From Ecytonucleospora hepatopenaei (taxonomy: Eukaryota; Microsporidia; Enterocytozoonidae), in contig JAPMUG010000002.1 in NCBI GenBank assembly GCA_026692725.1, positions 124,001 through 188,000 of the forward strand: a DNA stretch of 64,000 nucleotides. The letters run 5' to 3'. The position numbers were made by a program, and so were the translations under genes. A model generated the notes under the pieces. It searched no databases, had not been told where the DNA came from, and saw nothing but the letters and a program-made list of their open reading frames with translations. Every line of letters starts with the position of its first letter. The stretch's first letter is position 1. Shown here piece after piece: positions 39,640-48,905 of the stretch.

Positions 39640-40875
39640 ATGGATAAAAACACAATTTTGTTTGTTGTACCAATGGAAGAAAAGTTAATAAATTTTATTA
39701 AGGAAGAAATGCCTTTAGAGAGTGATTTTATATTGTCAACTTTAACTGTAATGTTTACAAAAAACAAAGAACAGAACAAAGAGGCTAATGATCAAAAAGA
39801 AATTGTTTTACAAAAAGATAATCTTCATTCCATTCTTGTTCCGATGCTTGGAAGTGAAACCGGCCCTTTTTTAGAAAAAATGATAAATTTTTTAGAAAAC
39901 TTAAGGAAAACTAAAAAAAGAGTCAAAAAAGTTAGTTTTATTGAAATCCCTGAAAAAATAAACATTTCTTCAAATGAAGAATTTTTGAAAAAACGTAAAA
40001 TGTCAGAAACTAACGAAGGAGACATACAAATTAAAGATAAAGATAAAGAAGAAGATAAAGAAGAAGAAAATGTTCAAGATAATGTTGTTTTTAATGATTT
40101 TAGAAATATAAAAGATGCTAATAATTTTAATGGTGTAAGCAATACTAATGAAGTTAATAATTATAATGATGTTAGTAATGTTAAAGAAGAAATTTTAGAA
40201 ACCAATGGTGTTAGTTACGCTGATTTTTGTGGTTTGGATGAACCTATAAAATCTAACACTCCTTTATGCACTGAAGTAATTTGTAACAGAGTTAATTCAC
40301 ATGAACATACACACAATGAAATATACAATTATGCTGTGCAATTTGGAGCTATAAAAAATATTAGGGCACTAAACAAAACAAAATACCTTATTACGTTTCA
40401 AGATGGAAAATCAGCAAGTGCCTGTGTGGCAGATATAAGGCCTGTTTTAGGTGATACAAATATAAAAAAATATTTTAACGTGTATTCTCCAGAAATGGCT
40501 TCAGCGTTTAAAGACAATGCAGATGCTGGAAAAAACAATATTAACGTGCATAAAAGTAACACAAATAGTGCACTATCTGGAAATTCTAATGTTAATTTTC
40601 AACAACATGAAAAACGTTTGAATAAAAATGAATTTAGTTTGGTTAAGCAAATGCTCATGACTCAAAAACACCTGTTAGAAAAAATAGAAATTCTAAATCA
40701 ATCGAGTGACATAAAAACTTTAAAAAAGATTACTTTTGAAATTAGAAGCATTCTTCTTAGTGAAGACAATTCAGGACAAAAGAGAAAAACAGTTGAGCCT
40801 TCAAAGTATCCCAGGGTTCCTGTCAAAAAAGGTCCTTCTATTAACAATTCCTTGTTTTTTGATCATTTTAAATAA
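39640..40875 (+). CDS. RRM protein, RBM26/27-like
   Basis: The protein has about 411 residues. An N-terminal helical part with LHSILVPMLGSETGPFLEKMINFLENL (about 60-90) resembles the PWI-like fold at the start of RBM26/RBM27, which act in nuclear RNA decay. Next is a disordered acidic and Asn-rich stretch with EEDKEEEN and repeated NN-D/N-V-S-N units. A degenerate RNA recognition motif follows (about 218-285: NEIYNYAVQFGAIKNIRALNKTKYLITFQDGKSASACV). A helical C-terminal region and a basic tail end the protein. Air1/2, another nuclear RNA decay factor, is encoded nearby at 41291. The assignment is tentative. Confidence 0.45.
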   Translation: MDKNTILFVVPMEEKLINFIKEEMPLESDFILSTLTVMFTKNKEQNKEANDQKEIVLQKDNLHSILVPMLGSETGPFLEKMINFLENLRKTKKRVKKVSFIEIPEKINISSNEEFLKKRKMSETNEGDIQIKDKDKEEDKEEENVQDNVVFNDFRNIKDANNFNGVSNTNEVNNYNDVSNVKEEILETNGVSYADFCGLDEPIKSNTPLCTEVICNRVNSHEHTHNEIYNYAVQFGAIKNIRALNKTKYLITFQDGKSASACVADIRPVLGDTNIKKYFNVYSPEMASAFKDNADAGKNNINVHKSNTNSALSGNSNVNFQQHEKRLNKNEFSLVKQMLMTQKHLLEKIEILNQSSDIKTLKKITFEIRSILLSEDNSGQKRKTVEPSKYPRVPVKKGPSINNSLFFDHFK

Positions 40876-41037
40876 ATTTTAAATTTACATGGTATACAAT
40901 TATACTTTAAAAATGTTTATTTTATTAGCTAAAGTCTAATGTTTTTTAAATATCAAATAACCTAATAAATATACTTTAAAGTTTTTAAATCTTGTAATAT
41001 AAAAAATATATAATAAAAAGGTTGAAAGTATTTTATT

Positions 41038-41265
41038 TTAAATCGTAAAAATATTTGAAATTGTCTTGCCAAAAATAAACATTCTTTTATTACCATTTTC
41101 AAGTATACAATTGGCAATTTCATCGTAATAAACAAGTTTTCCTTGAATTATTTCTTCATTTGTCAAAAAAATTACTATATCTTTGTCCATAAAATTGCTT
41201 AAATCACTAAATAAAAGTGTTTTGTGCAAAGGTTGTTTTTTATCCGCTGCATCTGCATTTAACAT
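41038..41265 (-). CDS. LSm protein, LSm7-like
   Basis: This small 75-residue Sm-fold subunit belongs to a heptameric ring that binds U6 snRNA or oligoadenylated mRNA. The Sm1 motif is seen as DLSNFMDKDIVIFLTNEEIIQGKLVYYDEIANCIL, and a short Sm2 motif as FGKTISNI. The opening DLS.FMDK.I resembles LSm7. The usual Sm2 Arg-Gly is replaced (FGKTI), and another LSm paralogue is possible. AGCCC lies a few bases before the ATG. It is tandem with the Air1/2 gene upstream, 25 bases away. Confidence 0.65.
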   Translation of the reverse strand: MLNADAADKKQPLHKTLLFSDLSNFMDKDIVIFLTNEEIIQGKLVYYDEIANCILENGNKRMFIFGKTISNIFTI

Positions 41266-41290
41266 AAAATGGGCTAAATAATTCTAGAAA

Positions 41291-41983
41291 TTATTTTCCT
41301 TTACTGTTTTTAAAAATTCCTTTTGTCTTTTTAATTTTTATGGATATACTGAGGTGGCTGGAACTACTTGCTTCATTTTTAGGTTTTTGTGCAATGACTG
41401 TATAATTTCTCCAATGCTTTGTCATAATGCTCAAATTATCATCATTTAAAGGACAATCACCAAAACAATGTTGTTCTCCAGGACAGTTTGAACAAGTATA
41501 AAATAAAGCTTTTTCTACCATTTTATAAATTTTATATTGCCGCCATATTTTTGGGCAATCCCTTGCATCATGCTTAAAAAAACAACTGCTACACCTTTTA
41601 AAATTAATGTTTTTGACGTGACAAACTCTCTCTTTATGACCAAAAGAATAGCATCTGCTACAAAAATACATGGGACAACTTTCATTATGATGAACTTCAT
41701 CACACCATTGACATCTTCTTTCTTCCACCACATCACAATCTTTCGATACATGTCCTATACCATTGCACCTAAAACAAACTATGTCATTTGTAAATCTATT
41801 TTTTTGTATGCTTGTAAGCTTAAGATCTTGGTTTTTTTGAACTTCGACAATTTTGTTGTGAAATATAAATTCAAGTAAATTACTTGTTTTGATAGGTTTT
41901 TCTAGAAAAATATTAAAAATACCACCTTCTAATTTAACATTTTTAAAAGCATCCGATAAAATTTCTTCAACTTCTTTACGCAT
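41291..41983 (-). CDS. Air1/Air2-like zinc-knuckle protein
   Basis: This is the RNA-binding subunit of the TRAMP complex, which links a poly(A) polymerase and Mtr4 to the nuclear exosome. The 230 residues carry five CCHC-type knuckles in a row (about 70-180): CFRCNGIGHVSKDC, CQWCDEVHHNESC, CSRCYSFGHKERVC, CSSCFFKHDARDC and CSNCPGEQHCFGDC. The CPKIWRQY stretch after the fourth knuckle is a hallmark of Air proteins (CPxxWRxY), here in a Glu/Lys-poor linker. TTTTTACCC lies about 20 bases upstream of the ATG. Confidence 0.8.
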   Translation of the reverse strand: MRKEVEEILSDAFKNVKLEGGIFNIFLEKPIKTSNLLEFIFHNKIVEVQKNQDLKLTSIQKNRFTNDIVCFRCNGIGHVSKDCDVVEERRCQWCDEVHHNESCPMYFCSRCYSFGHKERVCHVKNINFKRCSSCFFKHDARDCPKIWRQYKIYKMVEKALFYTCSNCPGEQHCFGDCPLNDDNLSIMTKHWRNYTVIAQKPKNEASSSSHLSISIKIKKTKGIFKNSKGK

Positions 41984-42056
41984 AATGTATAAGAATAAAA
42001 GGGTAAAAATATATAAATGACTAAATATAATATAAAACTGTAATTATAAATAATTA

Positions 42057-42129
42057 GCGAGCATAGTGTAGTGGTTATCACGTTTGCTTTACACGCAAAA
42101 GGTCACCGGTTCGAACCCGGTTGCACGCA
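42057..42129 (+). tRNA. tRNA-Val (anticodon TAC)
   Basis: The 73 bases fold as a tRNA. The acceptor is GCGAGCA with TGCACGC, the D-arm is GTGTAGTGGTTATCAC, and the anticodon stem is TTTGC/GCAAA with loop TTTACAC (anticodon TAC). The T-arm is ACCGG-TTCGAAC-CCGGT. The D-arm and T-arm agree with eukaryotic tRNA-Val. The acceptor has an A-A opposition at 4:69, which is unusual. There is no intron and no encoded CCA. Six T at 42130-42135 form the Pol III terminator. Confidence 0.93.
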
Positions 42130-42175
42130 TTTTTTATTGTTTTTAATTTATAAATAATATTTTTTAATTAAATTT

Positions 42176-43594
42176 TTAATTCTTCCAAAGTTTAGCTTTA
42201 TTTGATCTGCATCTACTAGAACCACAATTACAGTCTGTAATATCTAAAACTTTTTTTGACATATAATTTATAGTGATTTCTTCGTTTTTTTCTATAACTC
42301 TTTTTGTAAAATATTTTATTTTACCACTGTCTACACAATAAATTGCATCACAGTTTGATTCACACGAATGATTGACAAACCTAGCCCAATTTCCGATTTT
42401 TGTTGCATCTAAAATGATGTCTTCTTCAACCGTAAACATGTAAATTGATGTTATTCCATTTGCTTTGTATTCTTTTTCTCTTTTATCGCTCATACACTTT
42501 CCGATTATTTCCCCTTCATAGCAAAATAAAAATGCATCATCAGGTATTTTCATCTTGGTAAAAACACCTTTACCATGTATGCTTGAGTTTTTAATTTCAA
42601 AAACACTTTTGTTTAGTTTTTGTTCTAATGGGAAATTGTTTGATGCAATTCTTTCTTTTAGTATTTCTGCTTTTTCTAACTGTATCTTTTTTAATTCTTG
42701 TTCTTGCATTTCTATTCCCATCCTAATATGTTTATTGTTAAAAACAGTTAGTCTCATGGCTCTAAAACAATCATCAGGATTAAAGAATCCTGTTAAATTA
42801 CAAAATTCCAAAAATTCATCCCTTAGGATATCTGGAAGGTCTGAAATTCTTTTTGCCGCATTAAATGAAAACCAATTTTGGCTTAAATCAAATTTGCTCT
42901 TTTTAGATAATTGTTCTTTTTTATAAGTTTGAAGGGCTTTTTTACATGCATCTTCTCTTTTTTTCTCTAAAACTTTTTCTTTCCTTTTTCTCCTTCCATT
43001 TTCTTTTTTTCTTGTATTAAGTTTTTTCTTTCTCTTTATTATGTCACTTTCTTCCTCTTCAGCGCCACACTTCTCAATATTTGTGTCATTTCTCTGTGTA
43101 ATTGGTTTGTCTTCTTGTTTTGAACAGGTGTTTAAAACATCAATTTCTGAATTTACTGCATAAACATTATTTTTTCTGTACTCAAATAATATGCCTGGTT
43201 TATAATTATTTTCATTATTGGATGCTCCGAAAAACTTTTGCAACTTTTTATCGACATTTTCTTTTACCTGAATAGGTTGATTTATTTTATTTGTATTGCC
43301 TATATCATCCAATTGTTTTAATTCAACGCTGTCGTCAATATTTAGATTAATTTCTAATGTTCTATTCTTTATATCATTATCATATATGTGCTTTTCTTTT
43401 TCTATCTTATACTTTTTTATAAGACATAAATTATTTGTTTTTTTATTAACAAAAAAGCTACATTTTTTAGAAGCACCATTGGATTGCTTTATGTGTTGTT
43501 TGTGGTCTGTATTACAGTCATGTGTGTACAAAAACATTAATTTACTATTGTTTTTTACACAAAAAGAACATGAATTACAGTCTATTTGCTCCAT
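42176..43594 (-). CDS. SET-domain lysine methyltransferase, SET1-like
   Basis: This is a histone lysine methyltransferase. The C-terminal 145 residues are a complete SET domain: SSIHGKGVFTKMKI, ARFVNHSCESNC, then EITINYMS, followed by a post-SET zinc motif CNCGSSRCR. The order and the terminal post-SET suit SET1 (H3K4, COMPASS), though other types remain possible. The N-terminus has a Cys/His cluster (CNSCSFC..., CNTDHKQH) and a charged coiled linker. The longer frame starts at TTG (43675) and overlaps PP1. I use the ATG at 43594, which has TTTTATCCT just upstream and does not overlap. Confidence 0.85.
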   Translation of the reverse strand: MEQIDCNSCSFCVKNNSKLMFLYTHDCNTDHKQHIKQSNGASKKCSFFVNKKTNNLCLIKKYKIEKEKHIYDNDIKNRTLEINLNIDDSVELKQLDDIGNTNKINQPIQVKENVDKKLQKFFGASNNENNYKPGILFEYRKNNVYAVNSEIDVLNTCSKQEDKPITQRNDTNIEKCGAEEEESDIIKRKKKLNTRKKENGRRKRKEKVLEKKREDACKKALQTYKKEQLSKKSKFDLSQNWFSFNAAKRISDLPDILRDEFLEFCNLTGFFNPDDCFRAMRLTVFNNKHIRMGIEMQEQELKKIQLEKAEILKERIASNNFPLEQKLNKSVFEIKNSSIHGKGVFTKMKIPDDAFLFCYEGEIIGKCMSDKREKEYKANGITSIYMFTVEEDIILDATKIGNWARFVNHSCESNCDAIYCVDSGKIKYFTKRVIEKNEEITINYMSKKVLDITDCNCGSSRCRSNKAKLWKN

Positions 43595-43609
43595 AAATTT
43601 AGCACCCTT

Positions 43610-43618
43610 AGGATAAAA
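43610..43618 (-). promoter_or_regulatory. Start motif of the SET-domain gene
   Basis: Coding-strand TTTTATCCT lies 16 bases before the ATG at 43594 and downstream of the longer-frame alternatives, so it decides the start. Confidence 0.45.
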
Positions 43619-43655
43619 TAAAAACATTTTTAGAAAGTCAAAATCAAATAAAATT

Positions 43656-44585
43656 TTACTCAAACTCTTCAACAAATGTTGATTTTAAAATTTGAAAACT
43701 ACACACTAAATCTTTATCCACATTCATTATTGCACCTGCATTTGTAAAGTCACCACAGTAATTAGGTGCGCTAAAAACTGTTACTAAATCTTTGTCCCCA
43801 AAAAATTCATAACCGTCCTGTACCACCTGGTGGGCCCTAGCTATAAAATCAATGTTTGCTGAATCCAAAAACTCTCTTAATTTTTCAGCGCAAAATGTCA
43901 CAGAAACTCCTCTATCATTTTCTCCCCAACCTGTAACTTTTGTGTCTGGATCAGACCACAATAGATCACACAAAAGCCCTTTGTCTGGTATGTCTGTTGG
44001 TCTTTGGATTTCCTGTATTTGCTTGATATCAAATAAATCCGGGGAAATACCACCATGCATGCACAAAATTCTTTCTTCAACAATTGCCGAAATAGGTAAC
44101 CAATCAAAACACTCAGTAAACTTTTTCCACAGACCTACTGTGTATCTTCTTTTACACTCATCATAAAAGCCATAAATACGATTTATGCCTTTGCTTTCAT
44201 GATTGCCTCTAAGCAGAAAAAAATTTTGAGGGAATTTTATTTTATACGCAAGTAAAAGACATATGCATTCCAGAGACTGTTTACCTCTATCTACATAGTC
44301 TCCAAGAAAAAGATAGTTACTTTCTGGAGGATATCCTCCATATTCAAACAAATGCAAAAGATCGTTGTACTGGCCATGAATGTCACCACATATTTTAACC
44401 GGTGCTGATATTTCAAGTAGTACTGGTTGTGATTCAAACAATTTTTGTGCTTCTTTGCACAGCCATTCTATTTCACCCAAGGATAAACTAACTAATTTAT
44501 TCTGTTTTGTTCTTACAGATAAAAGCTTGGAAATTATATTATCAACTTTACTTGTCAATTCAACTTGACTTTTCGACTCAACCAT
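43656..44585 (-). CDS. GLC7: PP1 catalytic subunit
   Basis: Protein phosphatase 1 is a metal-dependent Ser/Thr phosphatase with many nuclear and cytosolic targets, guided by RVxF partner proteins. The 309 residues include [34 protein letters not shown] in the metal site, and [13 protein letters not shown] near the C-terminus. GKQSLE identifies PP1 rather than PP2A. The typical C-terminal phospho-site tail is missing. TTTTATCCTT lies 10 bases before the ATG. It is followed after 61 bases by the SET gene on the same strand. Confidence 0.96.
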   Translation of the reverse strand: MVESKSQVELTSKVDNIISKLLSVRTKQNKLVSLSLGEIEWLCKEAQKLFESQPVLLEISAPVKICGDIHGQYNDLLHLFEYGGYPPESNYLFLGDYVDRGKQSLECICLLLAYKIKFPQNFFLLRGNHESKGINRIYGFYDECKRRYTVGLWKKFTECFDWLPISAIVEERILCMHGGISPDLFDIKQIQEIQRPTDIPDKGLLCDLLWSDPDTKVTGWGENDRGVSVTFCAEKLREFLDSANIDFIARAHQVVQDGYEFFGDKDLVTVFSAPNYCGDFTNAGAIMNVDKDLVCSFQILKSTFVEEFE

Positions 44586-44657
44586 TAATTTTTAAGGATA
44601 AAATTTTTTAAATTTTAAAATGAAAGGGTGTAAAAATGTTCAATTTTATGCAAAAGT

Positions 44658-46151
44658 TTAATTTTTATTTTCTTGCAGTTTTGCATATTCTGTTTCTAAC
44701 AGATTAACGCTAAACGCCAAATTCTGTTCGTCCAATGAACATTCTGCACCACTTTGCAATTTTTTTCTTGCCTCCTTTGCCTGAGCTAATTCCTTTTCAA
44801 CTGTTTCAATTGTTCTGACTGGAATATTTTCCTTTGTAACCTTTTTAGGCTCTTGTTTTTTCTTGTTTTTAGATTTCTTGTCATTTTCTTTTTTAGAACT
44901 TTTACTTTCATAATCATTTAACTCGGGAATTACAAAAAGTTCTTGTTTTTTAATAATGACTGGAATTTTAGGCTTTTCTAACGTTTTTTCTTCTTCTGGT
45001 TCACCATATAAATCAACCTTATACAGGCTTTTGCACTCCATTGTTTCTGTTTTCCTTCCATAATAATCATAAATATCAATTTTATTCCCTTCCTTAAAAT
45101 AATTCAATGTGGCAACCATAAAATGCGTACCATCATTCATCCACTTAAAAACAGAAGATCCTAAAGATTCAAACTCACAAGTTTTTACGTTATTTTCAAA
45201 CACTGTCACAATTCCTGGTAAATTACCATATGCACCACACAGTGCTCTTCTCTTTGAATTGTTAAATGTAACAAAATTTCTTGTTGCCTTTTTTAAAGAT
45301 CCTGTTTTAATTCCTGTTGTTTTGCTAAATAAACTGCATGTAGCAGGTTGCCCACCATACACAACTAAAAATTCATCCTTTAAAAGTTCAACATGGAGAA
45401 TGTCACCGAGTTTTAAATAATGAAGGATCTTAAAAGAACCGTCTGACATCTTAACAAAATAATGCAAAGATAACTGTGCAAAATATGTTATAGATGAATA
45501 GCTTGTTTCAGACAAAATTAAATATCCATGTGCACACTCGTTTATAATTAGCTTACTTGCTGATTTATATTTATAAACAAGATGAGGTTTGTCTACCTGT
45601 TTAATAGAATCCTCAACATTTATAAACTCTGAATTTGCAATCGCATTATTTTCATTTGCATAAATGTTTAAGGTTTGGCACCCTCGGAACAATAAAAGCT
45701 CACAATCCTCATTTAAAACAAAAATATCACTAGAAAGTGCCACTATCTGTTTTGGAATTGTTTCTGATCTAAAAATAATTTCATTCTTTACTATATTTTG
45801 AACAGCAAATTCATTTTCTGATGTATAGTAAAAATATTCGTTTGTTATTCCAAACTCATCTACATTTTCCCTTTCAAAGATAATTTTTTGTTTTTCAAAA
45901 ATTGTCAAAGAATTTTTAAGGCTTTTTATAGCCAAAAAACTGCCGTCTTGTGAAATTTTCATTTCTTTAATTTTCTGAAATTCAATCTCTGTGATTTCCA
46001 TGCATGGCAAAGATATGAATTTTAAAAAATTGTTGAAATAAGAAACTATAATGTTGTTGCTCATTACATAATCGACCGATTTTACTACTTTGGGCTTCTG
46101 GCCAAAAACATCAATTATTAGCCCAATTTCAGACAATGCAACTACAGGCAT
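44658..46151 (-). CDS. eIF2A, beta-propeller initiation factor
   Basis: eIF2A is a WD-like propeller protein that can deliver initiator tRNA without eIF2. The 497 residues start as a propeller, with repeated short strand motifs. The diagnostic part is about 300-385: KRRALCGAYGNLPGIVTVFE, then SSVFKWMNDGTHFMVATLNYFKEGNKIDIYDYYG. The C-terminal 100 residues are Lys/Glu-rich, as usual for the family (helical, ribosome-contacting tail), and end in a coiled coil with RTIETVEKELAQAKEARKKL. ATTTTTATCCCT immediately precedes the ATG. Confidence 0.88.
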   Translation of the reverse strand: MPVVALSEIGLIIDVFGQKPKVVKSVDYVMSNNIIVSYFNNFLKFISLPCMEITEIEFQKIKEMKISQDGSFLAIKSLKNSLTIFEKQKIIFERENVDEFGITNEYFYYTSENEFAVQNIVKNEIIFRSETIPKQIVALSSDIFVLNEDCELLLFRGCQTLNIYANENNAIANSEFINVEDSIKQVDKPHLVYKYKSASKLIINECAHGYLILSETSYSSITYFAQLSLHYFVKMSDGSFKILHYLKLGDILHVELLKDEFLVVYGGQPATCSLFSKTTGIKTGSLKKATRNFVTFNNSKRRALCGAYGNLPGIVTVFENNVKTCEFESLGSSVFKWMNDGTHFMVATLNYFKEGNKIDIYDYYGRKTETMECKSLYKVDLYGEPEEEKTLEKPKIPVIIKKQELFVIPELNDYESKSSKKENDKKSKNKKKQEPKKVTKENIPVRTIETVEKELAQAKEARKKLQSGAECSLDEQNLAFSVNLLETEYAKLQENKN

Positions 46152-46357
46152 AGGGATAAAAATTTAAAAATATTTTAAGAAATTTTAGAAAGAAAAGTTT
46201 TTTATACTTGCTGATATATTTAATTTAATATGTATTTATTAGTGTTTAGATTTTAAATACACGTAAAATGTTTTAAATATTATCTTTTATTATATTTTTA
46301 GATACTTTATGTTATAAATATGTTTTAAAATGTTAATTTTTTATTTTATCCACCGTA

Positions 46358-47086
46358 ATGCAAAAATATTTAGAAAACATTTTTTCTTTTAAAGGATGCA
46401 ACGGCTCTACTGCTGAATTTCATGACTTTTTAAATGCATTTACAACATTTATGCTTAATTATAAAACAGAAGAATCAAAGAAGTTTTTAAATTCTTTTTT
46501 AGTGTACATAAATAGTGAAAATGACCCATTTATTCTAATAATCGCATATCAAGTTATTGGTAAATGTAAATATACAAATTGTGTTAAAAAAGAAGATTTA
46601 AATTATGAAAAAATATTGCAAGATTTTTCAAAACCTTTTATTTTAGAAAATGCATTGTCATTTATTTTAAAATTTGATTTTTTGCAAGAAATGCAATTTA
46701 AAATAGAAAATGAATTGGTTTTTAATGATGGATATTTATCAGAAGATCTGCTTTATTTTTTATGTGAAAATAAAAACATAAGCAAGTCATTTTTAAACAC
46801 AAATGACATAAAATTTTTGTATAAGCAAGCTAGGTTAATTGATTTTTTAGGAAAAGAAGCAAAAAATTTACTAAATTCAAAATCAATTTTATTTTATGAA
46901 AATTTATGCAATTCCGGAAACAAACTTACATCACTCTTGGCCAAAAGAATAATCAACATACTATCAGGAGACGCTATTTATTTTGATGATAAACAAAAAC
47001 AATATATAAAATTGGAAAATTTAAATTTTGATTTTTTCTTTGCAGCCCATCCTCAATCCCAAGTCGAGGACTGTTTTGAATGGTGA
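46358..47086 (+). CDS. Unknown helical protein
   Basis: I do not recognise this 242-residue protein. It is almost wholly alpha-helical in pattern (leucine, isoleucine and phenylalanine every third to fourth residue), as in HEAT or armadillo solenoids. An N-terminal FKGCNGSTAEFHDFLNAF stretch is the only distinctive part. There is no membrane segment or catalytic motif. TTTTATCCACCGT precedes the ATG, so the start is well supported. It is tandem with the membrane protein at 47138, 51 bases downstream. Confidence 0.6.
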   Translation: MQKYLENIFSFKGCNGSTAEFHDFLNAFTTFMLNYKTEESKKFLNSFLVYINSENDPFILIIAYQVIGKCKYTNCVKKEDLNYEKILQDFSKPFILENALSFILKFDFLQEMQFKIENELVFNDGYLSEDLLYFLCENKNISKSFLNTNDIKFLYKQARLIDFLGKEAKNLLNSKSILFYENLCNSGNKLTSLLAKRIINILSGDAIYFDDKQKQYIKLENLNFDFFFAAHPQSQVEDCFEW

Positions 47087-47137
47087 TGTTTGTTTGACAT
47101 AAATAAATATTTAATAAACAAAAGGTAATATACCCAT

Positions 47138-48016
47138 ATGAGGATAACGCGATTGCAGACGTTAATGGGAATCTATTTCGGCACAGAATGTGTTGAAAAA
47201 ATATCAGGGGACAGGCTATTAAAATATGTTGGAATCCCAACATGGATGAACTGTATTTCATCAGTTATAATGTGTTTGATTTCTGCATTTAAATGTAAAA
47301 AAATAGAGTTTTATGATTATAGCATCATTTTGATAGCATTTTTACAATCATACGATTTGTTTATAAAAATATATATAAACTTAGTCAGCAGTTCAAATCT
47401 TAAGGAAATTGTCTCACAAAATGCGTACTTCATGCTTGCCAACATATTCACATCATATTTTTTAAACATAAAATTCAACAACAAACAAAAAGGTTCTATG
47501 CTTTTTGTTTTTTTACTGGCAGTCGGACAGATATTTTACCCCACGGAAAAAACACGGTTAACAAATTTGTATTGGCGGGACTTATTTAACTGTCTAGGTT
47601 CTTTAGGAATGGGATTATCATTGATTTTGTTTAAAAAACGAATAGAAAAGAAAGTAAGCTGTCAATGGAACTATACCATAGCAATTTCAATTTTGATTTC
47701 ATTGTTTTCAGTTTGCTATTTCATCATAGATTTGATGTTTTTTAATGATATAGATGTTTTTAAATTTAAATTATTTTTTACGTTGTTTTGCATGACTTTC
47801 AGTGGAATTACACAGGTAATTTTTGTAAAGATGTCATTTATTTTGGATCCATTTGCACTGTTTACAGCAACAGGTATTGTTTGTTTTATATCTGCCTTTC
47901 TGTCAGACATCATAAATGACAACTTTACCAGTTTACTCCAATTTGTGCTTGCAATTGCATCAACAATAGGGTGTAATTTTATTTTGTACTATGATGACAA
48001 CAATAATTTTGTGTAA
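47138..48016 (+). CDS. DMT-like membrane transporter
   Basis: The 292-residue product has about nine hydrophobic segments of 18-22 residues, short loops, and a small hydrophilic C-terminus (YYDDNNNFV). This size and topology, with a Lys-rich loop in the middle (KKRIEKK) and a repeated half structure, suits the drug/metabolite or nucleotide-sugar transporter superfamily. No substrate motif is visible, so the substrate is unknown. Membrane transporters are enriched in microsporidia, which import host metabolites. TATACCC is joined to ATATG at the start. Confidence 0.5.
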   Translation: MRITRLQTLMGIYFGTECVEKISGDRLLKYVGIPTWMNCISSVIMCLISAFKCKKIEFYDYSIILIAFLQSYDLFIKIYINLVSSSNLKEIVSQNAYFMLANIFTSYFLNIKFNNKQKGSMLFVFLLAVGQIFYPTEKTRLTNLYWRDLFNCLGSLGMGLSLILFKKRIEKKVSCQWNYTIAISILISLFSVCYFIIDLMFFNDIDVFKFKLFFTLFCMTFSGITQVIFVKMSFILDPFALFTATGIVCFISAFLSDIINDNFTSLLQFVLAIASTIGCNFILYYDDNNNFV

Positions 48017-48036
48017 TAAATTTTAATTTTGTTCAT

Positions 48037-48237
48037 ATGCTATATTTTTATGAAAATTATAACATTTTAACCTATGTGATGTTATTGGTAATAACAAACA
48101 GCTTATTACTTTTTGAATTATTAAGCTTTGTTGTATTTTATTTCGGTATAGAATTTTCTGCGAGTAATTTAGTAAGGAATAACTTTGTATGTATGTATTT
48201 CAGTCAAGCAAAAAAGAATAAAACAATAAAATTTTAA
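48037..48237 (+). CDS. Possible small membrane protein
   Basis: This 66-residue open frame lies between two real genes, with an ATG start and one long hydrophobic stretch (about 10-40, YVMLLVITNSLLLFELLSFVVFYFG) followed by a basic end (KKNKTIKF). It may encode a single-span small protein. No family is recognised and no C-run motif is seen upstream, so it could also be a chance open frame. Confidence 0.3.
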   Translation: MLYFYENYNILTYVMLLVITNSLLLFELLSFVVFYFGIEFSASNLVRNNFVCMYFSQAKKNKTIKF

Positions 48238-48249
48238 AACCCATTTAAA

Positions 48250-48840
48250 ATGGAACAGGATAATCAATTTGGCTCTAAAAGAGTTAAGCTTAATTCTTTA
48301 CAAGATAGAATACAAAGACTTGAGAAATTTGGTATGTTTAAAAAAGTAAAGATAAGTGGTGATGGGTACAATTCTTTTTACCACAACCCAAGAGAACTTG
48401 AAAATTCTCTAAAAAGGGCAAACTCACTTTATAAAAAAGCAGTACAAGTAAAAAAAGAACATGCAATCAAACATTTTTATCACGCATACGTGCTGATTTT
48501 AAGGATGATAGTGGCAAATGGTTTTAAAAAAGAAATTATGGTGTTGTATCACAAAATTTACGTTGCTATGCTTAAATGCTGTGCAGATTACATGCCTGAA
48601 ATAAGAAATGTGTTTTTGTATGCAAATTATGTAATAACAGGTGAACATTTACACATTTTGTTTAAAAACATGCAAAAAACGCCTAACCAGTCAACGCATG
48701 AAATTGCAGTTAAGCACTATTTTTCGTTTTATAAAAATCAAATAGCAATTAGAGACAAAGGATTTAAAATAGTCTCTATGCAGCTACTTGAGCGTGAGAT
48801 AAAATCAAATTTGCCAGAAGACTTGAACAATTTTATTTAA
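48250..48840 (+). CDS. Unknown helical protein
   Basis: I do not recognise this 196-residue protein. It starts with a polar segment (GSKRVKLNSLQDRIQRLEKFG), then a helical domain with RANSLYKKAVQVKKEHAIKH and a His/Tyr-rich stretch. The regular helix pattern suggests a protein-interaction domain. AAACCC lies ten bases before the ATG, so the start is well supported. It is tandem with the Myb protein at 48906. Confidence 0.6.
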   Translation: MEQDNQFGSKRVKLNSLQDRIQRLEKFGMFKKVKISGDGYNSFYHNPRELENSLKRANSLYKKAVQVKKEHAIKHFYHAYVLILRMIVANGFKKEIMVLYHKIYVAMLKCCADYMPEIRNVFLYANYVITGEHLHILFKNMQKTPNQSTHEIAVKHYFSFYKNQIAIRDKGFKIVSMQLLEREIKSNLPEDLNNFI

Positions 48841-48905
48841 ATTAAAAAAGTTAATTTTTAAATTTCTATATAAGTTTTAAAAATATTTTTATACCCTGTT
48901 AAGAA

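Noticed and set aside
43595..43675. N-terminal extension of the SET protein beginning at TTG
   Set aside because: It starts with TTG, overlaps PP1, and a start motif lies before the ATG at 43594.
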